DNA from: Aralia elata
Lineage: Eukaryota > Streptophyta > Magnoliopsida > Apiales > Araliaceae
Reading direction: 5' to 3'
NCBI GenBank assembly: GCA_034770075.1
Contig: CM068382.1
Span: 17,044,616 to 17,108,615 of the forward strand
Length of the DNA: 64,000 nucleotides
In this document: positions 44,428 through 56,383 of the stretch, piece after piece
How positions within the stretch are numbered: position 1 is the stretch's first letter
Layout of the letters: each line of letters starts with the position of its first letter
The notes under the pieces: generated by a model
The model's input: only the letters and a program-made list of their open reading frames with translations
What the model was told of the DNA's origin: nothing
The model's database searches: none
Program-made: the position numbers and the translations under genes

Positions 44428-46502
44428 TGTAAACACCCAATTTTTGCGTTCCCTGTACTAACCATGACAGGAGGGCAAAATCGTCAATTGAACCGGCTTG
44501 CGGGAGCGAAGGAATAGGCACAAGTGCGAACGTCCAACACCACCGCAATGATTGGCGACCAAGGCTGACGTGGCAATAGGGTCGTCCGAAGCGGGCATTC
44601 CCGAATGAGGTGGCACGTCTCCCGGAAATTCTCGGACTGCAAAATACGAGCCTGTCAGCGAAAACCGACGTTACGACACGAAAATCGAGGCGTGGCACAA
44701 AAATCGAGAAAGTCAAACCGTCCAGCCGCGGATTGATCTGCGGCCAAATAGTGCACCTTTTGAAAACACGGAACTCGAAACACGGAACTCGAAATCAGGT
44801 GAGTGGAAGGCAGGCGGCCAGCCAGCCGCAGATTGATCTGCGGTCAGCCGTAGATCAATCTGCGGCTGGCTTTGGCCAGCCTATTTCAGCTCAGTTTGGT
44901 TGCAGCATACAGAGAGTTGAGAGATTTTGAGGAAGAAGAAGAATTCAGCAGCAAAAGAGCACGGAAATAGAGAGGAAAAAGAGCAAAATTTGCAAACAAA
45001 TAGGAAGAAAAGAGAGAAAAAAGGAGAGGATTTATATTCTTTTGATTTTGATTGTATCAAATATGCTCCTCATCCTATTCAAACACACAAGTTCACATCC
45101 ATTTGAGATCATTTGCAAGGTGAAAATTCCCTTTCTTCTAGCAATTTATATCATATCATTTGGTTGAATTAAATGTAGTTTTCATGAAATTTATGGTGGG
45201 ATAATGGATTAGGGATTATTAGTGACTTCCTAATAACCCGATGATATCCAATTGGTGAAATTTCTAGCTCGTTTATGGTGATTTATTGGGTGTAATTTAT
45301 TTAGATTATCATTTTCGGATGTCATGGTGTATTAGATAAATCCGGGTTGGTTAGTTATGTAGTATTCATTTCGTGGGCATGTAGCAATCTCGGGTGTGAG
45401 CCTAGGAACGCGACCCTGTGGTCCAAATCCGATGATGGACGTTTTGACATATGTAATAGATTCAAAGTACTTGTTTTTGTAACATGTAATCATCGGGCCT
45501 TAAAGCGACGCTAAGGCGAGAATCGGGTTTAAGGCCTCGTAGTAGTGGAACATGCGATTGTTGGCGTTCGGGGGTGTTTTGATGGCTTACATGCCCATGA
45601 ATAGCCCCGACGCGTAATTATGCTTTGATTGGATTTCGTGACACCAAAATGATTTCAAAGCCAAGACAATAAAGATTTTTCTAAAATCAATCAAAGCAGG
45701 ACATTAGCATCACGAGGCTAAGAGTTGGAAGTGCTAATGAAAGTCGATTCCTATTTTACGAGAAGGCCAAAGGAAATCATTTTCAAACATCACCAAAAAT
45801 GGCTTTATGAATGAAATAAACGTTTTACTAAACCTTGATACATAGGGCGAAAGGGATCCTAGAAATTGCCCATCATTTATGAAAGCAACGTATAAATCTC
45901 GACTCCTATTTTGGTTAAGGTTTAGAAAAATTCACGTTTTGTCAAAACAACACTTAATCTCATAGCTTTTGCCAACTAAAATCAAATCTTTTCTCATAAA
46001 GAAATAAAAGCTTTCTCGAATAGGCCAAAGGACATTCTAAGACATTCTCAAAATAAAACACGTCTTTTTCATAAAACACAAAAAAAGAATTCCTTTTATA
46101 CAAAACTCACCATAACAGTTCATTAGGCATACACACACACGCACACATATACATTTCATGAATTAAGGGATAGGAAAGTATCAAGGTTGCGGTAACCGTG
46201 TTTCACGGAAGACGGGGGGTGCCTAACACCTTCCCCTCGCTTAAGCAAGCCCCCGAACTCTATGAATCTCGATTCGCGGACCAATTAATTCGGAGTCACA
46301 TATGAGCCAGTGATTTATAAAAAACGAAAACTCGGATGAGTTGGTACATCCATTTCAATCATACCAACTGGCGACTCTGGTTAATTGGCTCATCATAAAA
46401 AACGATCTTCCAAAACCCCGTCGACATCAATGCCGACCTTTTCCCAAACTCATATAATAAAGAAGGCTAAAAATCGGGAAAGGCGAGAAACCGGCGTCGA
46501 CA
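44428..46502 (+). mobile_element. Tat-2 5' LTR (2075 bp)
   Basis: Starts TGTAAACACCC and ends GGCGTCGACA. It carries three copies of the CCGCRGAT..ATCTGCGG palindrome (44726-44743, 44826-44843, 44848-44865) where its 3' LTR has one. It lacks a stretch of about 25 bp (AGGGTTCCATCGGAAC...) near 45222 that the 3' LTR and Tat-1 LTRs have. Confidence 0.92.
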
Positions 46503-46504
46503 GC

Positions 46505-46522
46505 TGGCGACTCCGCTGGGGA
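46505..46522 (+). promoter_or_regulatory. Tat-2 primer-binding site
   Basis: TGGCGACTCCGCTGGGGA, two bases after the LTR. One base differs from Tat-1. Confidence 0.75.
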
Positions 46523-47283
46523 CATTAGAGGGCTTAAGCCGCGTTCAAATCTTGATGCTATCCTATCCTTTCAAAATTCATAAAATGTGTGTGTGTGCAA
46601 TATTTTGATTTTTTTACTTTTGTTGTGTGAATGTGTGTTTTGCCCAATAAATGAATGATTGAATGTAATTGCTTTACTTTAAGTAATCATTTGAATACGG
46701 TGAGGGCGGTGAATGTGAATGTATGTTGAGAGAGTACCTCCTCCTGAGGCGAACCTGTCGGTTGCTTATTACTGGACTCGAAGGGGCTGCTCCCCGGAGA
46801 TGGCTCAGGAAACGCACCACCCAAATCCGCTCCAATCGAAAGGGCTCAGACGAGTAGATTGCGCAGATTTGGGGACCTTCATGCCGAAAAGCCCGTGAGA
46901 GTAACCCTAGGATAGGTCAGCCTCAGATTAACCCAACGCAGGAAAAGTCTCTTCATGCCCTTTTACGTTCACGCGTATAAAATGTCATGATCCCATTCAT
47001 ATATGCCTCCCCTGTTGACAAAAAGTACTGACCTCCATGTTTTGCAGGGAATAGCGGGGAAGGCATAATAAGTCAATGTCTATCAATTATTATTACAATA
47101 AGGGACTACTAACGTGTTGTTTCGTAGGAAAGATTAAAAAACCCCAAAAACACAAAAAACTTACCGTTTTAGCATGCATCCGCGTTTTTCCTTCTCCAGG
47201 ACTAAACTTTGAACCATTGTTTCTGTAGGATTGCTCCTCAAACCCTTTCGCAGTCTAAGAAAGCCCAGGTCTCTACCTCTGAA
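46523..47283 (+). other. Tat-2 leader between primer site and gag
   Basis: Homologous to 16300-17043 of Tat-1 with small indels. No conserved frame. Confidence 0.6.
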
Positions 47284-50200
47284 ATGGCTGATCTTCCCAA
47301 TCATAGTTCCATATCTCGGGAAGAGTTTGATGACTTTAAAAAGCAGATGATGGAAATGGCCACAATGCTAAAAGAACAGTTCCTAATCAGACAGGATCCG
47401 CCAAACCAAGGACCGCACAATATTCCACCACCAGGGGGTGACCAGAATCCTCCCAAAAATGTTGCAAACCTGTTTAAGGATGACCAACCCCAACTCAAGG
47501 ACGAGCCAGTCATCCCAAAGGCCGTTCCCATACCTAACAGGACAGTGATTACTATCCCAGAGGAAGGGGACACTGACGACCTTCGGAAAAAAATGAAACA
47601 CATGGAGAAGACCATCCAATCTCTAAGAGGCATAGGCTCCCTGGGTAGGGTTAATTATGCAGATCTGTGTGTTCCCCGGAACCAGATATCCAGAAAAGTT
47701 CAAAATCCCCGAGTTTGAGAAATACAATGGAAAGGGAGACCCCTATACGCACTTGAAAATATACATTGGAGAACTCGGGTCTTATGCCGAGGACGAAGGG
47801 TTGAGGATGCAGCTATTCCAGAAAAGCTTAATGGGGGAGGCAAGGATCTGGTATGCCCGCCTTGACAATGCCCGAATCCACAACTGGGAGGAATTGGCCC
47901 ATACCTTCTTAACCCAATACAGCTTTCAGGCCCAGATGGCCCCTGACAGGTACCGAATGACAAAAGTTAAGAAGCAACCCAGGGAATCCTTCAGGGATTA
48001 TGCACAACGATGGAGGGGTATGGCTGCACAGGTGAATCCCCCGATGAGCGAGTCAGAGATGGTGATGACTTTTGTAGACATTCAAGAGGCCCCGTATTAT
48101 GAGCGAGTTATTTCAGGGATTGGTAGGCCTTTTGCTGAGATGATTAAACATAGAGAAATGGTGGATATGGGGTTGAAATCTGGCAAAATCCGGGATTTCA
48201 CGGCTTTGGAAACAGCTGCAGAACAAATACATAATGGAAACTATGGCAGCACTTCCCGGAGGGTCCAAAAGAAGAAGGAAGAGGATGTTTCCCTCATCTT
48301 GCAGGGGTCATCCAGTAAGGCAGAAAACCAGTACAGGTACAAAGAGTGGGGCCATCCCGACAGCCTAACTTCACTGATCAGAGGGCGGAGGGGCGAAGGA
48401 GATATGAGGCCTCGCAAAATCGAGTATTCACCCCGCTCGGGGAGCCTCTTGAACGGGTCTTAGCGGTATTAGTAGCCCAAAAGAAGATAGTTGGTTTGGC
48501 ACCCCCGAGTGACCCAAAGGGAAGAAGGTTTGACCCGAGCAAGCGATGCGCATACCACTCAAGTTCCCCTGGTCATGATACGCAAGATTGTTGGACGTTG
48601 AAGCACAAAATCCAGAACTTGATTGACAGTGGGGAAATTGTGGTGGAACAGCCGGACTCCCCGAATGTTAAGGCGAATCCCCTGCCAAGACATGATGGGG
48701 GGGGGGGGGGTCAATGCGACGGAGGCCAGTGAAGCCGGGGGCCGCCAAGGTTGAACTATGTGCAGAAAGTTGAGGAAACGATCAACGTGATACATGATCA
48801 TGGGAGTGCACGGGGAGTGCCCATCAGGTTGATAGGGGTAAGTACGAATATCACGGAGGGACCTGTCAAGTTGACGGCTCCGAAGCCCCTCGTCCTTGCG
48901 GCAAGGCCGCAAATCCCTATCAGTAGTTTAAAAATGGTACCCTGGAATTATGGGGGGATGCCAGAGGAAGCGGCCTATTGTGCTTCTGTGACGACAAGGG
49001 GGAACCCCTTATATCTTCCCGGGCGAGTCCTTGAGAGCCAAAATAAGAAAAATGAAGAGATTTCCGAGGAAAGGGCCATAGAATTCTTGAAAAGGATGGA
49101 TCTCCCGGAAATAAGAGGGATCCAGATTTTAAGTGAGGAGTCAACCCTAACATCAGTCATGGACTTGGTGTTGTCGTCCAATGATCACTGCAAAACCCTG
49201 GTGAAAGTCCTGGAGGAGGCATACGTGCCCAAGGAAATTAGTGAGGAAGGTTTCGGCCAGCTGGTGGGCCATCTGTTGGAGAGTGATGTAATATCCTTTG
49301 CAGATGAGGACATCCCTAAGGAGGGAAGGGGGCACCGAAAACCGCTACATATTGCGGTAATCTCCTCGGGTTATATCATGAACGGGGTGCTGATTGATGG
49401 AGGATCGGCGTTGAATATCTGTCCCCTCAGTACATTGCAGAAGATGAACATCAATTCCAAGCGCCTACGGGCTAGTCATATAGTGGTGCGAGCCTTCGAT
49501 GGTTCCCGGAGGGATACAATTGGAGAGATAGAATTATCGGTGGAAATAGGACCTTGTACTTTTGATATCTCTTTCCAGGTCCTAGACATTGCAGCCAGTT
49601 ATAACCTGTTATTGGGGAGGCCGTGGATACACATAGCCGGAGCAGTCCCTTCCACGCTACACCAACAAATCAAATTAATCATCGATGGGAATCTGATAAC
49701 GATCTCGGCAGAATGTGATGACCCTTCTCCTCCCAGGAATGGCTTACCAGTAATTAATGTGGACGAGTCGGCAGCACCTGCCAGTTTTCAAGCGTTGGAA
49801 ATTAGCACTCCCCACTACAGATGCCTGGGAGCCCCAGCCGTGAAACCTAAGGTCTCTCCAGAACTTACTTTTGTTGCAAAGGAAATGATGAAAATGAAAT
49901 TCCAACCTGGACAGGGGTTAGGAAAGAGTAGCCAAGGAATCACCGAGCCCATCCAACTACCGCCGCAGATAGGCAAGGCAGGGTTGGGATATCATGAGGG
50001 CGTAGCACGGAGACACCGTCGGGGTGCGGCTCCGATTCGACTAGCTGGCAGTCCGGTGACCAAGGTCAACAATGAACAGGGGACTAGCGAGCCTGTGATT
50101 GGAGCAGGGAATAAGGAGTTAACCCCCGCAAGTGATGAATCGGCCAAGAGGGAAAGTTTCCTACAGGAGGTCGCGAGGGAGTTTGAAACCAAATGCTATA

Positions 50201-50447
50201 TCCCCGGACAACTAACAAGCAATGGAGAGGGGACGGATGTTGTCATGCCATTGGAGGCCCAACAAGCTGTGCCTCTCATCGATTGGGCAGGATTAATTAT
50301 TCCCGAAGAAGGTAGGAAGAGGGATTCAGGCGACGTAGCCGTAATCATCGGGGAGGTGTCCGACGTGAAACCACCATTCATCCAGCGCATTTCATCTGAC
50401 CGGACCGTCGACAATTGGACCATGAAACCAGTAATATCCAAACAAGG
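47284..50447 (+). pseudogene. Tat-2 gag-protease (exon 1), frameshifted
   Basis: Starts ATG 47284 (MADLPNHS). It has the same domains as Tat-1: capsid, zinc-knuckle-like CAYHSSSPGHDTQDCW, aspartic protease with IDGGS (Asp codon 49396), G-patch-like tail. There are no nonsense point mutations like those of Tat-1; the damage is a 1-bp loss near 47670, a 7-bp deletion near 48330, and an expanded run of 14 G (48697-48710) followed by a compensating loss near 48740. From 48751 the frame is open to the splice donor. It includes a segment after the first proline-rich linker (NIPPPGGDQNPPKN) that Tat-1 lacks. Confidence 0.9.
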
Positions 50448-50616
50448 GTAAAAACCCGACATCAGGGTGGTAGATCCCAGAGGATGGGAGGATGAAGAAG
50501 TTTATTTTTGTTGTTGTTTTATATTTTGCATAATTATGTCGTTTCTTCATGTTATCTGAAAATGTGATCGTCGTGGAAAATAACTTATATATGACAAGTA
50601 TTTTGTTTCATGTCAG
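50448..50616 (+). other. Tat-2 intron between protease and RT (169 bp)
   Basis: Donor CAAGG|GTAAAA and acceptor CATGTCAG|GT at the same positions as in Tat-1. It is four bases longer, so the upstream frame (phase of 48751) and downstream frame (phase of 50617) differ by one. Only splicing joins them, giving the same ...ISKQ-G-CTNLSN junction as Tat-1. Confidence 0.88.
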
Positions 50617-53600
50617 GTGTACCAATTTGAGTAATCCTTGCCTAACAAACGGTCTTTCAAATTTGAATGATGATTATGATTTTGACATTGAGCTGGATTT
50701 CGATTTAATGGGCATTGAGCAAGACGAGACAGATTACGACGACGCGCCTGACGAGATCAAAGGATGGGTCGAGGATAAACCCAAACCCAACTTAGACCAA
50801 ACCATCACTATAGATATCGGAACCCCTGACAAGCCAAAAGAACTCAAGATAGGGACGGACCTTACCCCCAACCAAGAACCCGAAATGACTGAGTTGCTAA
50901 ATCAATATGAGGATGTCTTTGTCTGGTCTCATGAGGATATGATCGGATTATCCACCGACATTGTGGTACACCGATTGCCCATCAAGGAAGGTTTCAGGCC
51001 TGTCAAGCAAAAATTAAGGAAGTTGAAACCAGAGTGGAGCTTAAAAGTGAAGGAAGAGATCATCAAACAGTTCAGGGCGGGAATCATTATGGTGTCCACA
51101 TACCCAGAATGGCTGTCCAATGTGGTCCCAGTGGCTAAGCCTGGAGGGAAGGTGAGGGTATGTGTAGACTACAGAGATCTAAATAAGGCCAGACTCAAGG
51201 ATAATTTTCCAGTGCCTTTCATACACATCCTGGTGGATAACACGGCCCAGTACGAAATGTATTCTTTTGTGGATTGCTTTGCGGGGTATCATCAGATAAT
51301 GGTGGCGGAGGAAGATCGAGAAAAGACCGCATTCATCACCCCTTGGAGCACCTTCTGCTATAGACGATTGGCTTTTGGTCTCACAAACGCAGGGGCTACT
51401 TATTAGAGAGCCATGATGGCCCTGTTCCATGATATGATGCATAAGGAGATAGAGGTCTACGTGGATGACATCATCGTGAAGTCTAGGGTAGAATCTGACC
51501 ATTTAACCCACCTTAAAAAGCTATTCGATCGGCTCAGAAAGTATAATTTGAAGCTCAATCCAGTAAAGTGTGCTTTCGGAGTACAGTCGGGTAAGCTCTT
51601 GGGATTCCTGGTTAGTGATCGGGGCATTGAATTGGATCCGGCAAAGATTAAGGCCATTGTGGATATGCCGGCACCTCACACAGAGAAGGAGATAAGAGGA
51701 TTCCTCGGAAGAATAAACTTCATCAGCCATTTTATATCCCACTTGACGACTACATGCGAGCCAATTTTCAAATTGTTAAGGAAATGTGCTTCCCAAGAAT
51801 GGAATGAGCAGTTTCAGAAGGCTTTTCAGACCATTAAAAAGCAACTGACTGAGGCACCAGTGCTGGTACCCCCGAAGGACGGGATCCCGCTGTTTATGTA
51901 TATATCGGTCAATGCCATCGCGATGGGATGTATGCTAGGACAGAAAAATGAGGCAGGTAAAGAACAGGCCATCTATTACCTCAGCAAAATATTTAGCCAA
52001 TGTGAACAGAATTACACTCCCATCGAGAAGACCTGTTGTGCTCTGGCCTGGGCTGCAGGGAGATTACAGCACTACCTCCATGGGCATACAACGTACCTGA
52101 TATCAAGAATGGATCCCCTGAAATATATTTTTGAAAGGCCCATGCTGAACTGTCGATTGTCAAGATGGCAGTTAATCTTACAACAGTTCGACATAATGTA
52201 CGTAACTCAAAAGGCCATGAAAGGGCAGGGAATTGCAGATCAGTTGACAGAAACCCCGTCAGGAGGGATGGAGCCGTTAGAAACTCCTCTCCCGGGCGAA
52301 GATATATTTTGGGTATCACACGCGAAATGTGATGACGAGGGGCAGTTCTGGAAGCTGTATTTTGATGGTGCCATGAATGTCAAGGGGTCTGGAGCCGGAG
52401 CGGTCCTGGTCTCTATCACCGGAGAGCAATACCCTGTGGCCACTAAACTGAAATTCAACAATTCGAACAATACCGCTGAATACGAGGGATGTATCTTGGG
52501 ACTCCGCTTTGTCGGCGACATGGGAGTGAAGAAACTAGCGGTGTTCGGGGATTCAGAATTGGTAATCAGACAGGCAATCGGGGTGTACAACACTAAGGAG
52601 CTTCGGTTACTTCCATACCATCGTTGTGTCACCCAGTTAATGCAAGAGTTCGAAGATATCGCTTTCCGCCATATTCCCCGGGGACGGAATGATTTTGCCG
52701 ATGCATTGGCAACTCTGGCTTCCTTAATCCACGTAATCAAGAACAGGGACGTTCCACAGATTGAGATAGCAGTACAGAATGCCCCGGCATATGAGGAACA
52801 TGTGGCAGTATTATCAAATGAGGTGGTGTTGCCAAAGCAGCCCTGGTATCACGACATAAGGGAATATCTGAGAGATAGATCCATTCCCGACCAGGCGAGC
52901 CGAACTGAGAGGATGAGAATTCAAAAGATGGCAATGAAGTTTTACTTGAGTGGGGATTCACTCTACAAGAGGGATGCTGGTTTGGGACTACTGCAATGCG
53001 TAGATGAGACGCAGGCCCAAAGGATTATGAGCGAAATACATGGTGGAGTGTGTGGGCCACACATGAGTGGACCGATGCTGGCCAAAAAGATCTTAAGGAC
53101 AGGGCATTATTGGTTAACGCTGAAAGCCGATTGCGATGATCATATCAAACGGTGTTACCAATGCCAGGCGCACAGTAATGTGATCCATACGCCTCCCAAT
53201 GAACTGCACTGTATGACCTCCCCGTGGCCATTTTCAATGTGGGGAATGGATGTAATCGGACCAATAGAGCCCAAAGCAAGCAACGGGCACCGATTCATTT
53301 TTGTCATGATCGATTACTTCACCAAATGGGTAGAAGCAGCTTCTTTTCCCAAAGTAACTCAGGAGGTCATCGTTGGTTTCATCAGGAATAATGTCATTTG
53401 TCGATACGGGAAACCGGAGGTTTTGGTCTCCGACAATGCCAAGAATTTAAACAACGCCCTCATGAAAGGATTGTGCGACCAGTTTAAGATCAAACACCTC
53501 AATTCTGTCATTTACCGTCCTAAGATGAATGGGGCAGTGGAGGCTGCAAACAAGAACATCAAGAAGATCATGGCAAAGATGTCTGCTAATCATCGGGGAT

Positions 53601-54091
53601 GGCCGGATTTGTTACCCCTCACACTGCTGGCATACCGAACGTCAACGCGTACTTCTACAGGGGCAACCCCTTACGCTTTGGTGTATGGAATGGAGGCCGT
53701 TCTGCCAATTGAGGTTGAAATGGCGTCCCTCAGAATAGTGATCGATGCTCAGATAAGCGAGGAGGATTGGATGCAAAGTCGATACGACCAATTGGCCCTA
53801 ATTGATGAAAGAAGGGTGGCTGCTGTTTGGCACAGTCAGTTATATCAACAAAGGATCTCTCGATCATACGACAAAAGGATAAGACCTCGGAGGTTCAAGG
53901 AAAATGATTTGGTGCTAAAAAGAGTCATGCCTTGTCAAGACGAAGCCAATGGGAAGTTCGCCCCGAACTGGGAGGGACCATTTGTAATTAAGAAACTGCT
54001 ATCCGGAGGAGCCCTCATGTTGCAAGAAATGGATGGTGAAGTATTTCCACAACCCCTCAATTCCGACTCGGTGAAGCGGTTCTACGCTTGA
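50617..54091 (+). pseudogene. Tat-2 pol: RT, RNase H, second RNase H, integrase; one stop
   Basis: One frame of about 1,158 codons interrupted only by TAG at 51404 (Gln in Tat-1). RT active-site YVDD at 51458-51469. The first RNase H is degenerate (FMYISVNA), the expected state in Tat elements. The archaeal-type second RNase H has YFDGAMN, AEYEG, GDSELV and NDFADAL, so all four acidic residues are kept. Integrase has MDVIGP, SDNAKN (Asp codon 53432) and VEAANKN (Glu codon 53540), with exactly 35 residues between the last two (D-D-35-E). The C-terminus ends at TGA 54089-54091. The RT-to-integrase part is the best preserved in the window. Confidence 0.94.
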
Positions 54092-54605
54092 ATAATCAAT
54101 TTCTCCCTTTTCTTTGAGAGCGAACTACGTAGGACTTGATCTCCCAACTTGTGGGGGTACGTAGGCAGCCATCACGGCACGGTCCGATCCATAAAAAAAT
54201 AATAATCCTTTCCTTAAACAGAAACCATTTCCCGACAGCCAGATAAAACTTCCTAGACCCTCAAAACCTTCACAAAACCAGCCTCTTAATCAACTTCATC
54301 CCAAATGACATAGCCCTGATCCAACCAGACAGTTATCCAAGATCTAAGACCCAATCTGATGAAATCGACAGGGGTGCAGCAATATCTGTCAGATCTACAT
54401 CGAGACTTGAGAAGAGAAAGAAAGCGAAATGTTAAAATCGTGGTCAACAGGATAAAATGAGGGTCCAATGGAAGTCAATGATACGACGAAAAAGGAAAAT
54501 GACTAAATTTAAATGCATGTTTATATATATAAGTCATTTTATTACAAGATTCCTCTTTCAATAATCGACGAAACTAACATAGTCTATGCAGGAAATAAAA
54601 ATAAT
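54092..54605. other. Tat-2 spacer after pol
   Basis: Homologous to 23787-24295 and non-coding. CTTGTGGGGGTACGTAGGCAG is conserved. Possible terminator and poly(A) region for both pol and the converging antisense gene; no specific signal is assigned. Confidence 0.55.
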
Positions 54606-56153
54606 CTACAAATCTGAAACTAGCTGATACAGGATGGATAAAGTGGTGGATAAATCTGAAGCATCAGCATCCCCCGCAATCTGCTGCCCCATCATATCAA
54701 TGCGATCCAATAAAGTAGTGGCTCGGCTGACAGTCCCAGAATGAGCATCTATAACTGCCCTGGTCTGAAGTACAATGGCATCTCTATCAGCAATGGCAGC
54801 ATCTCTAGCCAGAATGGCATCATCTCTCTCGACAAGAGCGGCATCCCTCTCAGCCTCAGTAGTAATCAAGGTCAGGCGGAGTCGGGTATCCTCGGTAACC
54901 CGACTTGGGGCAGAATCAGCTGAGATGGAATGGTATGTAGTATCATCTGGAGAAATCATTCCAAAGTCATCAAGAGCCCCAGTCCGACTCAAACCAGCCG
55001 GATCCAAGTCTCCGCGCAACCACTGCACGTAAGCAAATGTCTGGAGGTGGCAACCCTCACTATATTCGGCGGAGATCCTGCGAGACCAAAGATCGTATAC
55101 CCGCAGTAGTTCCTCTCTGTCTGGGATGATATAAGGAATCGGTAGGCGGCTGCACCCGTGAAAGGGTGAAAATCCTGTGTCTGATCAAACTGCCCTGTAA
55201 CCGCCAAGGGATGATAAGTCGTCACGCCCCTCAAGCCAGCAATGGGGATGAAATCCAGGTCGGGCACGTGAGTCAAGAAGCTTATAAAGGAGCAATAACC
55301 CGAATAGACCAGTAGATGAAAGGGGTCCTCAATGACCGATAAAAAATGATGTCCAGGAGGCCACATCAGTACAGCTCACGGGACGAAATGAAAACTGCGT
55401 GCCTATATCATGGCTGAAGCAAAACCCTTGGCGACGGAAGTGGCCGATGGGACTGAGATGACTCATGAACCACACGTACAACAAAGTCGAGCTCCCTCGG
55501 AACACTCTGCCTCAGAAAGACTGGCAATATGAGGCTGACATGTAAGTATCCGCCAATATCATGGGAAGAATGGTGTGATCCTCCTGAAGGGCTCTAACGG
55601 CCGCGACAACCCGCATGTCCAACTGATCGGGTCCTGCAGGTAAGTACAAAGCTGAGACAACACAGGCCATCAGAACGTCTACTCTCAAGGCACCCCAGTG
55701 CTCCTCGGACACGGAAAAATCACCGAAGAAAAGACGAAAACTGTCGGGTGAACCAAATCGGTCAATCAAGAACTGAAGTGGAACCATATGGTCTGAGGTG
55801 ATCACCGATAACAAAGCTGTCCTCCGCAAACCGGTGAAAGTCAAGAATTGACGGCGCATGGAACCAGCTGTGATCCTGGCACAAGGGCCGTCCAAAGGCA
55901 AGCCGGTAAAGCGAGCATACTCCTCGAGAGTGGGGGTCAGCTCTACTGTCCCTAATCTGAACACCTGACGGGCAGGGGTCCAATAACTCAGAATACCCTC
56001 CACAAAGCCCGCTGGCACCTGAAAGGATAATAAGGACCAAGAATGTCCCAAAAGGCCATCTGTGATAACCCTGTCGGCCGGCGATAAACTGTCCAACCAA
56101 CGGAGAAGACTACCGACCAACCCTGTAGGAGGAATGGAATCCAAACGTACCAC
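54606..56153 (-). pseudogene. Tat-2 antisense extra gene B (aORF-B)
   Basis: Minus strand, about 515 codons. The N-terminal domain (LTPTLEEYARFTGLPLDG, VPLQFLIDRFGSPDS, MILADTYMSASYCQS) is followed by a central Trp- and Phe-rich part (FLSVIEDPFHLLVY, PIAGLRGVTTYHPLAVTG). The C-terminal tail of about 140 residues is dominated by charged Ala-rich repeats (ERDAALVERDDAILARDAA). It is similar to Tat-1 aORF-B throughout. Breaks differ: a stop after CQSF (55512), a 1-bp loss near 55110, and a 13-bp deletion at the start, between CAGATGTC repeats, that puts the ATG at 56158 out of frame. Tat-1 is intact at the first two sites and has the normal ATG. Pol-encoded motifs are absent. Function is unknown; see aORF-A for context. 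Confidence 0.75.
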
Positions 56154-56383
56154 GACATCTGTGAAAAAATAGTATCAAAAAGACTGTACAGGGGTCATTC
56201 TCTATCCATAAATAAAAAGCATGCATCATACAGTTAATAATAGAGCAAATGAATTTCATAGATATAAAAGATAAAAAAAAAAAAAAACTGTGCATAAATG
56301 AATAAATGAGTTCAGTACATAGTGCATAAAATGAAAAATAAATCTAAACAGGTGCAGGTACAAAAGCCCTATCCTATCCTGAT

